Positions 1 to 9,350 of a stretch of 64,000 nt of DNA are shown one piece after another (the stretch's first letter is position 1; the number at the start of each line of letters is the position of its first letter). The DNA comes from Ponticoccus litoralis. Lineage in GTDB: Bacteria; Pseudomonadota; Alphaproteobacteria; Rhodobacterales; Rhodobacteraceae. The notes beneath the pieces are model-generated. The model did not search any database and was not told the origin of the DNA. It saw nothing but the letters and a program-made list of their open reading frames with translations. Where the stretch lies: the NCBI RefSeq assembly GCF_039769985.1, contig NZ_JBDNCH010000004.1, positions 62,001 to 126,000 of the forward strand, written 5' to 3'. Position numbers and translations under genes: made by a program.

Positions 1-1
1 C

Positions 2-1132
2 GCCGAGATGCGGTACATCTTCGACCACCACTGGCGCTTTGTGCAGTCGAAGTTCTACGATGCCGCGCTGCATGGCGTCGACTGGACGGCGATGCGCGAC
101 GCCTATGCGAAATACCTGCCGCACCTCACCCATTGGGAAGACTTCGTCACCCTGATGAACGAGCTCCGGGGAGAACTGAACGCCTCCCACATGGGCGCGC
201 GCTTCGATCACGACAACCCCGGCTGGGACAGCACCGCAGAGCTTGGGCTCTACTACGACACGGCCCATGCGGGCGCGGGTGTGAAGATCGCAGCCACGCT
301 GCCCGGCGGACCGGCGGCACTGGCACGCGGGCCGCTTGGCGCGGGCGCCGTGATCCTCGCGGTGGACGGGGTGGAAATCGGCCCCGAGCAGGACATCCAT
401 CCGCTGCTGAACCGCATGGCGGGGCGCAAGCTGCGCCTGACCGTCGCCCCGGCGGATGGCGGGGCCGCTGTCGACGTCACCCTGCGCGCAGCCGCTGCGG
501 GCAGCGACGGAGAGCTGGCCTACCACGCCTGGGTCGAGACGCGACGGGCCATGGTGCTGGACCTCTCGGGCGGGCGGCTGGGGTATACCCATGTGCGGCG
601 CATGATGGATGACTCTTACCGGCAGGTCTATTCCGACCTGATGGGGCGCGACCGTGACAAGGAGGGCGCCATCGTCGACACCCGCTTCAACTTCGGCGGC
701 AACCTGCACGACCAGCTGAGCGCCTTTCTCACCGGCACGCGCCATTCGGGGCTGGTGACGCGCAATGGCGTCGATCTGGGAACGACGCCCTATCTTCGCT
801 GGGCCAAGCCGAGCGCGCTGTTGATGAACACCTGGAACTACTCGGATGCCTCGGTTTTCCCCTACTACTACATGCGCGAGGGTATGGGCCCTGCGGTCGG
901 CGACCGCGTGCCCGGCACAGGGACTGCGGTACTGCGCCCCGACCAGCTTGAGAAGCGGGTCGTTCTCGGAGTGCCCCAGCTGGGCTTCCGGACGGTCGAG
1001 GGAGATTTCTTCGAGAACCGGGAGATTGTCCCGGACGAGGTTGTCCATACGTCGCCCGAAGCGATGCTGAGCGGTCGCGACCCCCAGCTCGAGGCAGCGG
1101 TGGCTGCACTGTTGCGGGCATTGGGTGAGTGA
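2..1132 (+). CDS. Tricorn-like protease, C-terminal part (5' end outside window)
   Basis: The reading frame is open from base 2, so the gene starts upstream; about 376 C-terminal residues are visible. The order is a core domain, a PDZ-like stretch (around AVILAVDGVEIG) and an S41-type peptidase domain with DTRFNFGG and a serine-containing NYSDASVFPYYY segment where tricorn proteases carry the nucleophile before FPYAF. Tricorn-type enzymes are cytosolic serine peptidases that trim oligopeptides released by larger proteases. The tricorn family assignment rests on these two motifs; the N-terminal beta-propellers cannot be seen. It is not part of the phn operon, because the strand is opposite and a 316-bp gap follows. 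Confidence 0.8.
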   Translation, partial: AEMRYIFDHHWRFVQSKFYDAALHGVDWTAMRDAYAKYLPHLTHWEDFVTLMNELRGELNASHMGARFDHDNPGWDSTAELGLYYDTAHAGAGVKIAATLPGGPAALARGPLGAGAVILAVDGVEIGPEQDIHPLLNRMAGRKLRLTVAPADGGAAVDVTLRAAAAGSDGELAYHAWVETRRAMVLDLSGGRLGYTHVRRMMDDSYRQVYSDLMGRDRDKEGAIVDTRFNFGGNLHDQLSAFLTGTRHSGLVTRNGVDLGTTPYLRWAKPSALLMNTWNYSDASVFPYYYMREGMGPAVGDRVPGTGTAVLRPDQLEKRVVLGVPQLGFRTVEGDFFENREIVPDEVVHTSPEAMLSGRDPQLEAAVAALLRALGE

Positions 1133-1448
1133 GGCCCCATGGGTGGGGGACAGGACAAGAGTGGCAAAAGCCCTGCGGCGGCTTGCATGGGGCCTGATGG
1201 TGACCCGGGCGGGCTTTCTGCCGTCGTCGCGGACGGCCTAGCAGGGGGTTGTGCGGGACGTCGCCAGCGATCTGCCGCCGCAGGCCGCCGACATGCCGCG
1301 CGAGCGCTGACGGATCGATGGGCCGCTGCACCTGCCGGAATTGCAGGAAGCACCGGGTGCGGAAGATGATCTGGGCAAACCCCCGTGGCGCCGACCGATG
1401 GCACCGGCGGCACCGGTGCCACAATTCGCGACCTTGGGGAAATGCCTG
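1133..1448. other. Intergenic, no gene seen
   Basis: About 316 bp separate two convergent genes. Open frames here have no recognisable protein character and look like GC-driven shadows. A weak inverted repeat (CCCCA at 1135, TGGGG at 1144) lies just after the tricorn stop, but there is no T-tract, so I do not call a terminator. Confidence 0.6.
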
Positions 1449-2063
1449 TCAGGGCCGACGATACTTCTCGATGAAGGGATCGATCGCGAGCGTCCTGATG
1501 TCGGGCAGCGCCTTTTTGTAGGCGTCGTGTGACCAATCCCAGACCGCGATCTCCTGCAGGGCGTCGGCCTGGGCGGGGGTGAACCGGCGGCGTATCTCGC
1601 GCGCGGGCACGCCGCCGACGATGCTGTAGGGGGCTACGTCGCGGGTGACCACGGCGCCGGCGCCGACGACGGCCCCGGTGCCGATGGTGACACCCGCCGT
1701 GACCGTCACCCCGTGGCCGATCCAGACATCATGGCCGATGGTCACCCGGTTGGCCTGCCGCCAGGCAAAGAAGGCGTCGTCGTCGTCTCCCAGCCCGTAG
1801 GCCTCTGCCCGGTAGACCGAGTGATGCTGCACGGCCCGCCAGGTCGGATGGTTGCCCGGGTTCAGGCGGGTGGCATTGGCGATGGAACACATCTTGCCTA
1901 TGTCGGTCCAGATCACGTGGCAGTCGCGGGTGATGTAGGACCAGTCGCCCATGCTGCTTTCGCGCATCTGGGTGCCGCCGCCGACTTCGGTCCATTGGCC
2001 AAGAGAGCAGTCGGTGACCTGGGCTTCGGGATGGATCGTGGGGGCTTCGGAAAGGCGCTTCAT
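1449..2063 (-). CDS. Hexapeptide-repeat transferase of the phosphonate cluster
   Basis: A 204-aa left-handed beta-helix protein. Hexapeptide repeats are visible (VWIGHGVTVTAGVTIGTGAVVGAGAVVTRDV), followed by the conserved end SIVGGVPAREIRRRF, as in CatB/LacA-like acyltransferases and in the hexapeptide transferase family often found with phn genes. ATG at 2063 is chosen over upstream starts because its A overlaps the stop of the preceding gene (ATGA). It is the last gene of the phn run, so it is probably co-transcribed. The acceptor is unknown; acetylation of an aminoalkylphosphonate is only a guess from context. Confidence 0.82.
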   Translation of the reverse strand: MKRLSEAPTIHPEAQVTDCSLGQWTEVGGGTQMRESSMGDWSYITRDCHVIWTDIGKMCSIANATRLNPGNHPTWRAVQHHSVYRAEAYGLGDDDDAFFAWRQANRVTIGHDVWIGHGVTVTAGVTIGTGAVVGAGAVVTRDVAPYSIVGGVPAREIRRRFTPAQADALQEIAVWDWSHDAYKKALPDIRTLAIDPFIEKYRRP

Positions 2064-2892
2064 CGGCTGGCTCCTTCTGTGCGGTTGAGCCGGATTTCGG
2101 CGGTCAGGGGGACGCGTGTGCCCTGCGACAGGCACAGGGGCTCGATCAACGCCTTGACGTCGGTCAGGCCCAGGTCGGGAAAGCCAAGGCCCATGCCGTG
2201 AAAGCAGGCGGCGCGGAAGCCCGGCTTCGGGTTCAGGCCGGGGCGAATGACGCGCGTGCCCATTTTCAGGTGATGCGCGATGTCCCATTCAAGGTCCTGC
2301 CCGTCGATGCGGGTGACGACCCAGCAATGGCCGTCGTCGCAGGAGCCGTTCTTTTCCTGTGGGAAAAAGAAGCCCGTAATGTAGCCGGCAGCGATCCCGG
2401 CAGCGCGGAGCGCCGCGAGGAAATAGGTGTTGATATCGACGCAGGAACCCACCGCCATGCCGCAGCCCAGAGCGGGAATTTCCTCCAGCCCGTCGGTGAA
2501 GCGATGCTCTGGATGGCCATAGGTGAAACGCCGGGCCGTCGCGCAGGCGATGGCCTCGGCACGGTCGAGGGGTAGAGGCCGGGCGCGATCTGGTCGACCT
2601 CGTCAAGCAGGGCCTGCGCGGCACGGGTGTGGCGCGAGGGATGGGCCGTGAACACCGCATCGTCGTAGCGCCCCGGCTGCTCGCCGAAGTCCCAGCGCAC
2701 CTCTATCTCATCGCTTTCAAGCCGGATGTGGCGCACCCGTTGGCCGGTGCTGGCCTCGCGCAGTATGCGCGCGGGGCCGCCGGTGGTTCTCACCGCGTCG
2801 ATACGGGCTTGCGGTGTGTCGAGCCCCATGGGGATCAGCAGATCGGTGGCGCCGGCGGGCCGCTGCGCGCGCCAGAGGACGGCAAAGCTCAT
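2060..2892 (-). CDS. Transglutaminase-like domain protein (frame break near 2570)
   Basis: The N-terminal half (MSFAVLWRAQRPAG..., from 2892) and C-terminal half (GMAVGSCVDINTYFLAAL...DDGHCWVV..., to 2060) are in different frames. The C-terminal half has the transglutaminase-core pattern Cys (GSCVD), His (GHCWV) and Asp (WDIAHHL), typical of transglutaminase-like proteins of about 270 aa. One extra C in the C4 run at 2569-2572 joins the halves through YPLDRAEAIACATARRFTYG, and the 833-bp span is one base short of a multiple of three. The start overlaps the phnE2 stop (ATGA) and the stop overlaps the next start. A role in phosphonate use is suggested by position only; as read, the gene is interrupted. 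Confidence 0.72.
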
Positions 2893-3746
2893 TTCGCCAG
2901 TTCCGATTTGCCGATCAGCCGCGCCCGGATCAGACCCGAAAGCCAGTCGATCAGGTAGACCATGGCGATGATCAGGAAGATGATCGACCAGGCCTCGTCC
3001 CACTTGTAGGCCGCTATGCGGTCCGACAGCAGAAAGCCGATGCCGCCCGCGCCGACAATGCCGAGGATGGTCCCCGAGCGCACGTTGGATTCGAAGTTGT
3101 ACAAAAGGATTGACAGGATCACCGGGTTCACCTGCGGCGCGATGCCAAAGCGGATCTGTTGCAGGCGTGTTCCGCCAGAAGCCTTGACCCCCTCGATGGG
3201 CTTGTCCGACGTGTTTTCCAGCGCCTCGGAGAAGAGTTTCGCGAAGGTGCCGATCTCGGAGACGGCGATGGCGAGGATGCCGGGCAGGGGGCCAAGGCCG
3301 AAGGCGCGGATGAAGATCAGGGCAAGGATCAGCGTCTCGAAGGCGCGGATCAGGTCGAAACCGCGCCGCGCTCCGTGACGCAGCCATGTCAGGCGGTTGA
3401 TGGTCCTGGCCCCGAGGAATGACAGCGGATAGGCAAAGATTGCCCCCAGCAGCGTGCCGAGGAAGGCAATGGCGAGGGTCTCGCCCAGCCCCTTTGCGAT
3501 CTCGGAAAACTCGGCCCAGCTGGTCCAGACATGCGGTGGGAACATGAAGGAAAAGACCCGGCCAAGGCGGCCCAGCCCTTCCCAGATACGCGCCGGGCTG
3601 ATGTTGAAGTCGACAAGGCACCAGCCGAAGAGCCCGATGAACAGGGTCCAGAGGAGCGCGCGCCGAAGCCGCGTGGCAAGGGGTGCCTGAAAGGCCTCGG
3701 GCACGCGGGCGCGGGCAGCGGCGATGCGGTCTGCGGTGATCTGCAT
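2889..3746 (-). CDS. phnE: Phosphonate ABC transporter permease PhnE (second copy)
   Basis: A 285-aa inner-membrane permease with several hydrophobic segments and the ABC permease EAA-type loop (EALENTSDKPIEGVKASGG, then GIAPQVNP). It pairs with the upstream phnE1 and probably forms the heterodimeric channel for phosphonates delivered by PhnD and energised by PhnC. Start ATG at 3746 follows the phnE1 stop by 11 bp. Its own stop overlaps the start of the transglutaminase-like gene. Two adjacent phnE genes are common in alphaproteobacteria. No defect seen. Confidence 0.93.
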   Translation of the reverse strand: MQITADRIAAARARVPEAFQAPLATRLRRALLWTLFIGLFGWCLVDFNISPARIWEGLGRLGRVFSFMFPPHVWTSWAEFSEIAKGLGETLAIAFLGTLLGAIFAYPLSFLGARTINRLTWLRHGARRGFDLIRAFETLILALIFIRAFGLGPLPGILAIAVSEIGTFAKLFSEALENTSDKPIEGVKASGGTRLQQIRFGIAPQVNPVILSILLYNFESNVRSGTILGIVGAGGIGFLLSDRIAAYKWDEAWSIIFLIIAMVYLIDWLSGLIRARLIGKSELAK

Positions 3747-3757
3747 GGCGATGTTCC

Positions 3758-4690
3758 TCAAGCGGCGACGGCTTTGGCCGCGCGGCGGTGGGCGGTGTTC
3801 CGGTCGAGGCCGATGATGCGGTGGCGCAGCTTTTCCGATCCGTAATCGATCACCATCACGGTGACGAAGACGATGAGGAACAGCGCCGAGAGGTCGGTGT
3901 ATTCCTGGAAGGACATGGCGGTGCGGAACTCTTGGCCCAGCCCGCCCGCGCCGACGTAGCCGATGATCGACGAGGCGCGCACGTTGATCTCGAACCGCAG
4001 CAGCGTGTAGCTGACGATGTTGGGCAGCACCTGCGGAACCGCCCCGTAGCGGATCTGGTCGAACCATGTGCCGCCTGCGGCCTTCACGCCTTCCAGCGGC
4101 TTCATGTCGATGTTTTCATTCACTTCCGAGTAGAGCTTGCCAAGCGCGCCGGTGGCATGCAGCCCGATCGCCATGACGCCTGCCATGGGGCCGACGCTGA
4201 AGCAGAAGACGAAGATCAGCGCCCAGACCAGTTCCGGCACGGTGCGGGTGATTTCCAGGTATCTGCGGGTCAGCCAGAGCACCCAGGCATTGGGCGACAG
4301 GTTGCGCGCCGCCGGGAATGACAGAAGAAACCCGCCGATGACGCCCAGCGTCGTCGCCATGAAGGCGATCAGCACGGTTTCCAGCAGCAGTTCCAGCCAG
4401 ATCTGCCAGCGCCAGAACCAGTTGCCGAGATCCGCGGCAAGGCTGTCCCAGCGCAGCACGGGCAGGGTCTTTTCGATGTATTCGCCAAGGCGTGGCAGGC
4501 CCGCCGGGATGATCCAGCGCCAGTCGCGCGATCCGTCCGGCAGGGTGACCTGGGTCACCTTGAAAAAGTCCCCTATCCACGAGGTGACAGCGAAAAGCGC
4601 CACGAAGAGCACCGTGCCGACGGCCCAGCCGATGCGGGCGCGCCGGCGTCGTGCGGCGTAGTCTGTTTCGAATTGGTCGATGGCGGTCAT
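3758..4690 (-). CDS. phnE: Phosphonate ABC transporter permease PhnE (first copy)
   Basis: A 310-aa multi-pass permease. A long N-terminal cytoplasmic and periplasmic part precedes the permease core, with a coupling loop EVNENIDMKPLEGVKAAGG and YGAVPQVLPN. It matches the PhnE family in length and motif, and its EAA loop closely parallels that of the neighbouring phnE. Start ATG at 4690 (MTAIDQFE) is preferred over the longer frame because upstream residues look non-conserved. A hairpin lies between it and phnD. Confidence 0.93.
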   Translation of the reverse strand: MTAIDQFETDYAARRRRARIGWAVGTVLFVALFAVTSWIGDFFKVTQVTLPDGSRDWRWIIPAGLPRLGEYIEKTLPVLRWDSLAADLGNWFWRWQIWLELLLETVLIAFMATTLGVIGGFLLSFPAARNLSPNAWVLWLTRRYLEITRTVPELVWALIFVFCFSVGPMAGVMAIGLHATGALGKLYSEVNENIDMKPLEGVKAAGGTWFDQIRYGAVPQVLPNIVSYTLLRFEINVRASSIIGYVGAGGLGQEFRTAMSFQEYTDLSALFLIVFVTVMVIDYGSEKLRHRIIGLDRNTAHRRAAKAVAA

Positions 4691-4716
4691 GTCGCGTCCC
4701 CTTGCAGACAAGGCAA

Positions 4717-4741
4717 AAGGGGGCAGCCACGCCACCCCCTT
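4717..4741 (-). terminator. Intercistronic hairpin after phnD
   Basis: A 7-bp perfect stem (AAGGGGG/CCCCCTT) with an 11-nt loop, followed on the minus strand by a short T-run. It lies 15 bp after the phnD stop and before phnE1. The position fits a partial terminator or mRNA-stabilising hairpin that keeps the binding-protein transcript more abundant than the permease transcripts. That role is inferred. Confidence 0.5.
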
Positions 4742-4755
4742 CGACAGTCAAAAGG

Positions 4756-5676
4756 TCAGGAGCCGGAGCGGCGCTGTTGCTTGATCCAGGAGCGCATGTC
4801 GACGATCCACTGGTAGCGATCGGCATCGACGCGCTTGAAACCGGTCTCCGGGTTCGGGTCGTCGGCGGTCCAGGAGGAATAAAGCTTGTAGCCCTCGGGG
4901 TCGGCGGCGGGGAAGGCCTCGATCGCGGCGGTGACCTCTTCGATCATCTCGGCGGGCAGGTTCTTGCGGAAGGTCCAGGGGCCAGAGGTGATCTCGGGGG
5001 ATTCCCAGATCTTGCAGATGATGCCCTTGTCGATCATCCCCTTGTCTTCCATGCGCTGGTAAACGCCATCCGCATCGTTGTTCTGGTAGGCGGAGGCGGT
5101 GTCGAAGGTGCCGTTCACCACGCCGGTCACGTCGGCCTCATGGCTGCCGCCGAAGGTCACGGTGCCGAAGTGGTTCTCGGGCTCGAACCCTTCGCGGGTG
5201 ATCATGTTGTAGTAGGGCACCGCATAGCCGGAGGTGCTGTCCGGGTCGGCGAAGGCATGGACCTTGCCCTTGGCATCGGCGAGCGACTTGATGCCGCTGT
5301 CGCAGCGCGCCACGACGATCGAGTAGTAGCCCGAAGAGCCGTCCTGCTTCAGGGAGGTCAGCGTCGGCACGACGCCGCCATCGGTCGCGGTGAAGGCCGC
5401 AGCATAGGCCGAAGAGCCGAAGCGCGCGACTTCGATCTGGTCGGCAGAGATCGCCTGGATCACGCCGTCGTAGTTGCCGGCGGTGAAGATCTCGACCGCG
5501 ACGCCAAGCGTCTCTTCGAGATAGACGCGCAGCGGCTCGTTGCGCATCAGGCGATCCTTCTCGTTCTCGCCGGAGAGGATGCCGAACTTGAGGACCTGGT
5601 AGTCGTCCTTCCAGCCTTCGGCCAGAGCGGGTGCAGCAATGAGCGCGAGCAGCGCGGTGGTGGTGACGAAACGCAT
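4756..5676 (-). CDS. phnD: Phosphonate-binding periplasmic protein PhnD
   Basis: A 306-aa substrate-binding protein with an N-terminal signal peptide (MRFVTTTALLALIAAPALAE) and the PhnD/phosphite-binding family pattern (FGILSGENEKDRLMRNEPL, ARFGSSAYAAA, DPDSTSGYAVPYY). It captures phosphonates in the periplasm for PhnE/PhnC. It lies between phnC and phnE1 in the same direction. The first Met with a good signal peptide was taken as the start. Confidence 0.94.
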   Translation of the reverse strand: MRFVTTTALLALIAAPALAEGWKDDYQVLKFGILSGENEKDRLMRNEPLRVYLEETLGVAVEIFTAGNYDGVIQAISADQIEVARFGSSAYAAAFTATDGGVVPTLTSLKQDGSSGYYSIVVARCDSGIKSLADAKGKVHAFADPDSTSGYAVPYYNMITREGFEPENHFGTVTFGGSHEADVTGVVNGTFDTASAYQNNDADGVYQRMEDKGMIDKGIICKIWESPEITSGPWTFRKNLPAEMIEEVTAAIEAFPAADPEGYKLYSSWTADDPNPETGFKRVDADRYQWIVDMRSWIKQQRRSGS

Positions 5677-5719
5677 TCTGGGTCTCCCTGTGGTCGCGTT
5701 GTCGGGGGGCAGTTGGGTG

Positions 5720-6535
5720 TCAGGCCTGTTCCATCACGCGGCCCGTGGCCCGCGCGCTGGTCGATGTGACGGCCTCGTTGAACTCGGCAAAGCCGTCGAG
5801 CCCGTAGATGTCGCGCACCACGTCATCGGTCAGCTGCGCGGGCGTGCCGTCGAACATGACGCGGCCCAGACGCATGGCGATGATCCGGTCGCAATAGGCG
5901 CGGGCGGTATCCAGCGTGTGCAGGTTGACCAGCACGGTCAGCCCGTCTTCGGTGTTGATCTGGCGCAGCCCGTCCATGACGCGCGTGGCGTTGGCGGGGT
6001 CGAGCGAGGCGATGGGTTCATCCGCCAGCATGATCCTGGGCCGTTGCAGCAGCGCCTTGGCGATGGCGACGCGCTGCTGCTGGCCGCCGGACAGGGTGCC
6101 CGCGCGTTGCAGCGCCTGCGGGACCAGGTCGAAGCGGTCGAGCGCCTCGATGGCCAGCGCGCGTTCCTCGTCGGTGAAGCGCATGGCCATGGAGGACAGA
6201 AAGCCATGCTCGGCCAGCCGTCCGATCAGCACGTTGGTCAGCACGTCGAGCCGGTCCACCAGGTTGAACTGCTGAAAGATCATGGCGCAGTCGCGCCGCC
6301 ATTGCCGCAGCGCGCGGCCCTTCAGCGCGGTCACATCCACAGAGCCGAAGTGGATGGACCCTTCGCTTGGGTCGATCAGCCGGTTCACCAGCCGCAGCAT
6401 GGTCGATTTTCCCGCGCCAGAGCGTCCGATCACGCCGACGAACTGGCCGGGCTGAATGTCGAGGGAAACATCGTCCACCGCGCGGGTGGTGCCGAACTGG
6501 CGGCTGACGCCTTTCAGGCTGAGTGTCGCGGTCAT
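5720..6535 (-). CDS. phnC: Phosphonate import ATP-binding protein PhnC
   Basis: A 271-aa ABC ATPase with Walker A GRSGAGKST, signature LSGGQQQRVAIAKAL and Walker B IMLADEPIASLDP. It energises phosphonate import with PhnD and PhnE. It is the first gene of the phnCDEE transcription unit, and a perfect 14-bp palindrome identical in core to one in front of phnF lies 36 bp upstream of the start. This suggests control by PhnF separately from the phnF-M unit. Confidence 0.95.
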   Translation of the reverse strand: MTATLSLKGVSRQFGTTRAVDDVSLDIQPGQFVGVIGRSGAGKSTMLRLVNRLIDPSEGSIHFGSVDVTALKGRALRQWRRDCAMIFQQFNLVDRLDVLTNVLIGRLAEHGFLSSMAMRFTDEERALAIEALDRFDLVPQALQRAGTLSGGQQQRVAIAKALLQRPRIMLADEPIASLDPANATRVMDGLRQINTEDGLTVLVNLHTLDTARAYCDRIIAMRLGRVMFDGTPAQLTDDVVRDIYGLDGFAEFNEAVTSTSARATGRVMEQA

Positions 6536-6570
6536 CTCGCAGGCTCCTCTGGTCGAGGTCGAATGTGTGA

Positions 6571-6584
6571 TTCATTCGAATGAA
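6571..6584. promoter_or_regulatory. Candidate PhnF operator upstream of phnC
   Basis: The perfect palindrome TTCATTCGAATGAA lies in the 131-bp gap between phnM and phnC. A near copy (12 of 14 positions) lies just upstream of phnF at 13206-13219, and the match continues into the following bases (ATTTATG against ATTTCTG). GntR/HutC-type repressors bind such palindromes. Binding by the local PhnF is inferred. Confidence 0.72.
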
Positions 6585-6666
6585 TTTATGACCAGAGGTT
6601 TAGGAGAGTCGGGTAACAGGCGCACAAACCGGACGTGACGGTTTGTTGACATATCGGCCAGCCACC

Positions 6667-7837
6667 CTAGGCAACGGTATCAAGCGGCTGTCCGACCGGG
6701 GCCAGCGTGCCGTTGGAATAGACCGTGCGGCCCGCGACCATGGTCAGCCCGACGCGATCCTGCGGATCCACCACGATCAGGTCGGCGCGTTTGCCCACTT
6801 CCAGGGCGCCGCGATCCGTCAGCCCCAGCGCCCGCGCCGGGTTCACCGTGGCCAGCCGCGCCGCCCCTGCCAGACCCTCGGGATCGGTCCTCGACAGAAC
6901 CCGGATCGCGGGCAGGATCGCGGTACGGGTGATAGTCCGCCGCGAGGATCGACAGCAGGCCGCGCGCATGGGCCTCCCGGGCCGAGAGGTTGCCGGAATA
7001 GCTTTGGCCGCGCATGGCGTTCGGGGCGCCCATGGCGGTCATCATGCCGCGCGCCACCGCGGCCTTCGCGGCCTCCAGCGTCACCGGGAACTCGGCGATC
7101 ACCGCGCCGAGATCGGCCATCAGATGTGCCTTGTCCGGGGTGTCATCGTCGTGGCTGGCGATGGCGATGCCATGCGCCGCGGACATTCGCGCCACGGCCT
7201 GCATGTTGCCCAGCAAGACCTCTTGCGGGCGGCTGCGCGCGGCAATCGTGCTGGCCACCTGTTGCCGCGCCTCGGTTTCCGAGATGTTCAAGGCCGTGGC
7301 CTTGTTGCGGATATGGATTTCGAGGTTGCGGTACTGCCCCCGGCCCGGGGTGTGATCCATCAGCGACACCAGGTCGACCTGGCCGTCGTCCAGAAGCCGT
7401 TCCAGCACCTCGACTGCATTGTTGAAGGTGATGTCGAAACGCGCGTGAATGCGATGGTCCACCCGGCAATCGCCGCGCGCCGCATGCAGCGCGCGGATGA
7501 TCTGCGAGGTATGCTCGAACGACCGGCGCTCGCCGGCCTTGGCCCCGCGGGAGAAGGACACCGAGGCATAGGCCGTGGTCACGCCGCTGGCCGCCAGCCG
7601 GGCGTCCAGCGCATTGAGCGCGACGGACATGGGAAAGTCGACATTGGCGCGCGGCTCCAGCTCTTGCTCGATCATGTCGCCATGCATGTCGATGAAGCCC
7701 GCGAAGACGGTGTGGCCGCTGGCGTCGAAGCCGCCCTGCGGGCCTTCGGTGATGCGGGCGATGCGCCCGTCCTCGATCAACAAAGAGCCGCGCGTCACGC
7801 GATGGGGCAGGACAAGCGTTGCATCAGACAACCACAT
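6667..7837 (-). CDS. phnM: C-P lyase pathway diphosphatase PhnM (frame break near 6925)
   Basis: A metal-dependent hydrolase of the amidohydrolase superfamily that removes pyrophosphate from alpha-D-ribose 1-phosphonate 5-triphosphate. FIDMHGDMIEQ, DHTPGRGQY and SHDDDT metal-site motifs are visible. The first 300 residues are in one frame up to LLSILAADYHP; the end (AILPAIRVLSRT...VGKRADLIVVDP) is in another. The break is at GTAC 6923-6926. Reading GGCC there gives DYHPAAILPAI, the expected PhnM sequence. The 1171-bp span is one base too long, as predicted. The start overlaps the phnL end by 14 bp. Confidence 0.88.
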
Positions 7838-8555
7838 CTGTGCGGTCCTCCTGTTGGGGGGTGTCGGGGGTGGTGTCGGGGGTCAGGTCGATGGTCCGGT
7901 CGATCAGCTGCGCCACGTCGCCGGGGTGGTGAAAGACGCCGATCATCGCCGTGCCCTGCGCCTTCAGCGCCGCAAGCCGGTCGATCAGCGCCGCACGGGC
8001 CGAGGCGTCCAGCGAGGCGGTGGGTTCATCCAGCAGCAACAGCCGCTGCGGCAGGATCAGCGCGCGGGCGAGGTTCACCTTTTGCTGTTCGCCACCGGAG
8101 AATGTCGCGGGATAGGCGGGCCAGAGCGTGCGTTTCACCCCGAAGGCATCCAGCCAGTGCCGGGCCTCGTCCAGGGCGGCCTCCGCCGTCCATCCCGCCA
8201 GCCGCAGCGGTTCCGCCACCAGCGCCTCGGCGCTGACGCGGGGCCGGGCCTGCAGGAACTGCGTGACAAAGCCGATCTCGGTCCTGCGCAGCAGCGTGAT
8301 GTCCACGTCCGCCGCGCGGGCGAGGTCGATCACCCCGTGCGAGGAATGGAACAGGATCTCGCCCGATTGCGCCAGGTAGCTGCGGTAGAGCGTCCGCAGA
8401 AGCGTCGATTTGCCCGCGCCGTTCCGGCCCTTGAGCAGCAGGAACTCGCTGGCGTCCAGCGTCAGCGAGATCGCCTCGAACGCCTGCATGGACGCTCCGA
8501 GGTGATGCATGTCAAAGCCCTTGGACAGGGCGCGAACCTCCAATATGCGGGTCAT
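7824..8555 (-). CDS. phnL: C-P lyase complex subunit PhnL (ABC ATPase-like)
   Basis: A 243-aa ABC-type ATPase with Walker A GRNGAGKST, signature FSGGEQQKVNLARAL and Walker B LLLLDEPTASLD. PhnL takes part with PhnG, PhnH and PhnI in forming the ribose 1-phosphonate triphosphate intermediate. It lies 42 bp after phnK and overlaps phnM. The C-terminal tail (TPDTTPDTPQQ) is low complexity. Confidence 0.93.
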   Translation of the reverse strand: MTRILEVRALSKGFDMHHLGASMQAFEAISLTLDASEFLLLKGRNGAGKSTLLRTLYRSYLAQSGEILFHSSHGVIDLARAADVDITLLRRTEIGFVTQFLQARPRVSAEALVAEPLRLAGWTAEAALDEARHWLDAFGVKRTLWPAYPATFSGGEQQKVNLARALILPQRLLLLDEPTASLDASARAALIDRLAALKAQGTAMIGVFHHPGDVAQLIDRTIDLTPDTTPDTPQQEDRTDVVV

Positions 8556-8597
8556 AGCTTGGCCTGTACAAGTTGTTGCGTGTAGGCGTGTTGCGGG

Positions 8598-9350
8598 TCA
8601 CTGGAACACCTGATCGGCCAGTCCCTGTTCCACCACTTGGCCGCGCCGCATGACCATCACGCGGTCCGCCAGCGTGCGGATCACGCCAAGGTCGTGGCTG
8701 ACGATGACCATGGTGATGCGCCGTTCCTGTTGCAGCCGCTTCAGCGTGTCCAGCACCAGGGCCTGCACGCTGACATCGAGACCGGTTGTCGGTTCGTCCA
8801 GCAGCAGCAGCGCCGGTTCCAGCGCGATGGCCTTGGCCAGCTGGACCCGCTGCTGCATCCCGCCCGACAGTTCCATCGGCGGCGCGTCCATGCGATCGAG
8901 CGGGAACTCGGAGGCGTCCAGCGCCACCCGGGCCTTTTCGCGCAGGGTGGCAAAGGACCGTTCCCCGGCAACCAGCAGCCGTTCCGCCACATTGCCCGAG
9001 GATGAGTGCTTCATCAGCAGGCCGAGGTGCGGGTTCTGGTAGACGATGCCGATCCTCGTGGCGCAGAGCATCCGGCGGGCAAAGCGGTCGAGGTCGAAGA
9101 GATTGCCGTCCAGATCCGGCAGGTCGAGGGTATAGGACCCCTCGTCGGGTGTCTCTTCGAGGTTCAGGCAGCGCAGGAAGGTCGATTTCCCCGACCCGCT
9201 TTCCCCGACGATGCCCAGCACTTCGCCCGGGTAGACCGTGGCCGATACATCCCGCAGGGCCTGCACCGCGCCATAGGTCAGTGACAGGCCGCGCGCCGTC
9301 AGCAGGGGCTGGGTCGTCGCCAGCCGGGGCGCTTCCATGGTCAGGCTCAT
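8598..9350 (-). CDS. phnK: C-P lyase complex subunit PhnK (ABC ATPase-like)
   Basis: A 250-aa ABC-type ATPase with Walker A GESGSGKST, signature LSGGMQQRVQLAKA and Walker B LLLLDEPTTGLD. PhnK docks onto the PhnGHIJ core in the E. coli complex. Start ATG at 9350 overlaps the phnJ stop (ATGA), which indicates translational coupling; in-frame upstream sequence is phnJ in another frame. Its presence suggests the complex still assembles despite the odd PhnJ. Confidence 0.93.
   Translation of the reverse strand: MSLTMEAPRLATTQPLLTARGLSLTYGAVQALRDVSATVYPGEVLGIVGESGSGKSTFLRCLNLEETPDEGSYTLDLPDLDGNLFDLDRFARRMLCATRIGIVYQNPHLGLLMKHSSSGNVAERLLVAGERSFATLREKARVALDASEFPLDRMDAPPMELSGGMQQRVQLAKAIALEPALLLLDEPTTGLDVSVQALVLDTLKRLQQERRITMVIVSHDLGVIRTLADRVMVMRRGQVVEQGLADQVFQ

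Noticed and set aside
6725..8236. Long plus-strand open frame opposite phnM/phnL
   Set aside because: Antisense to well-recognised phn genes, composition of a GC-rich shadow, no family features.
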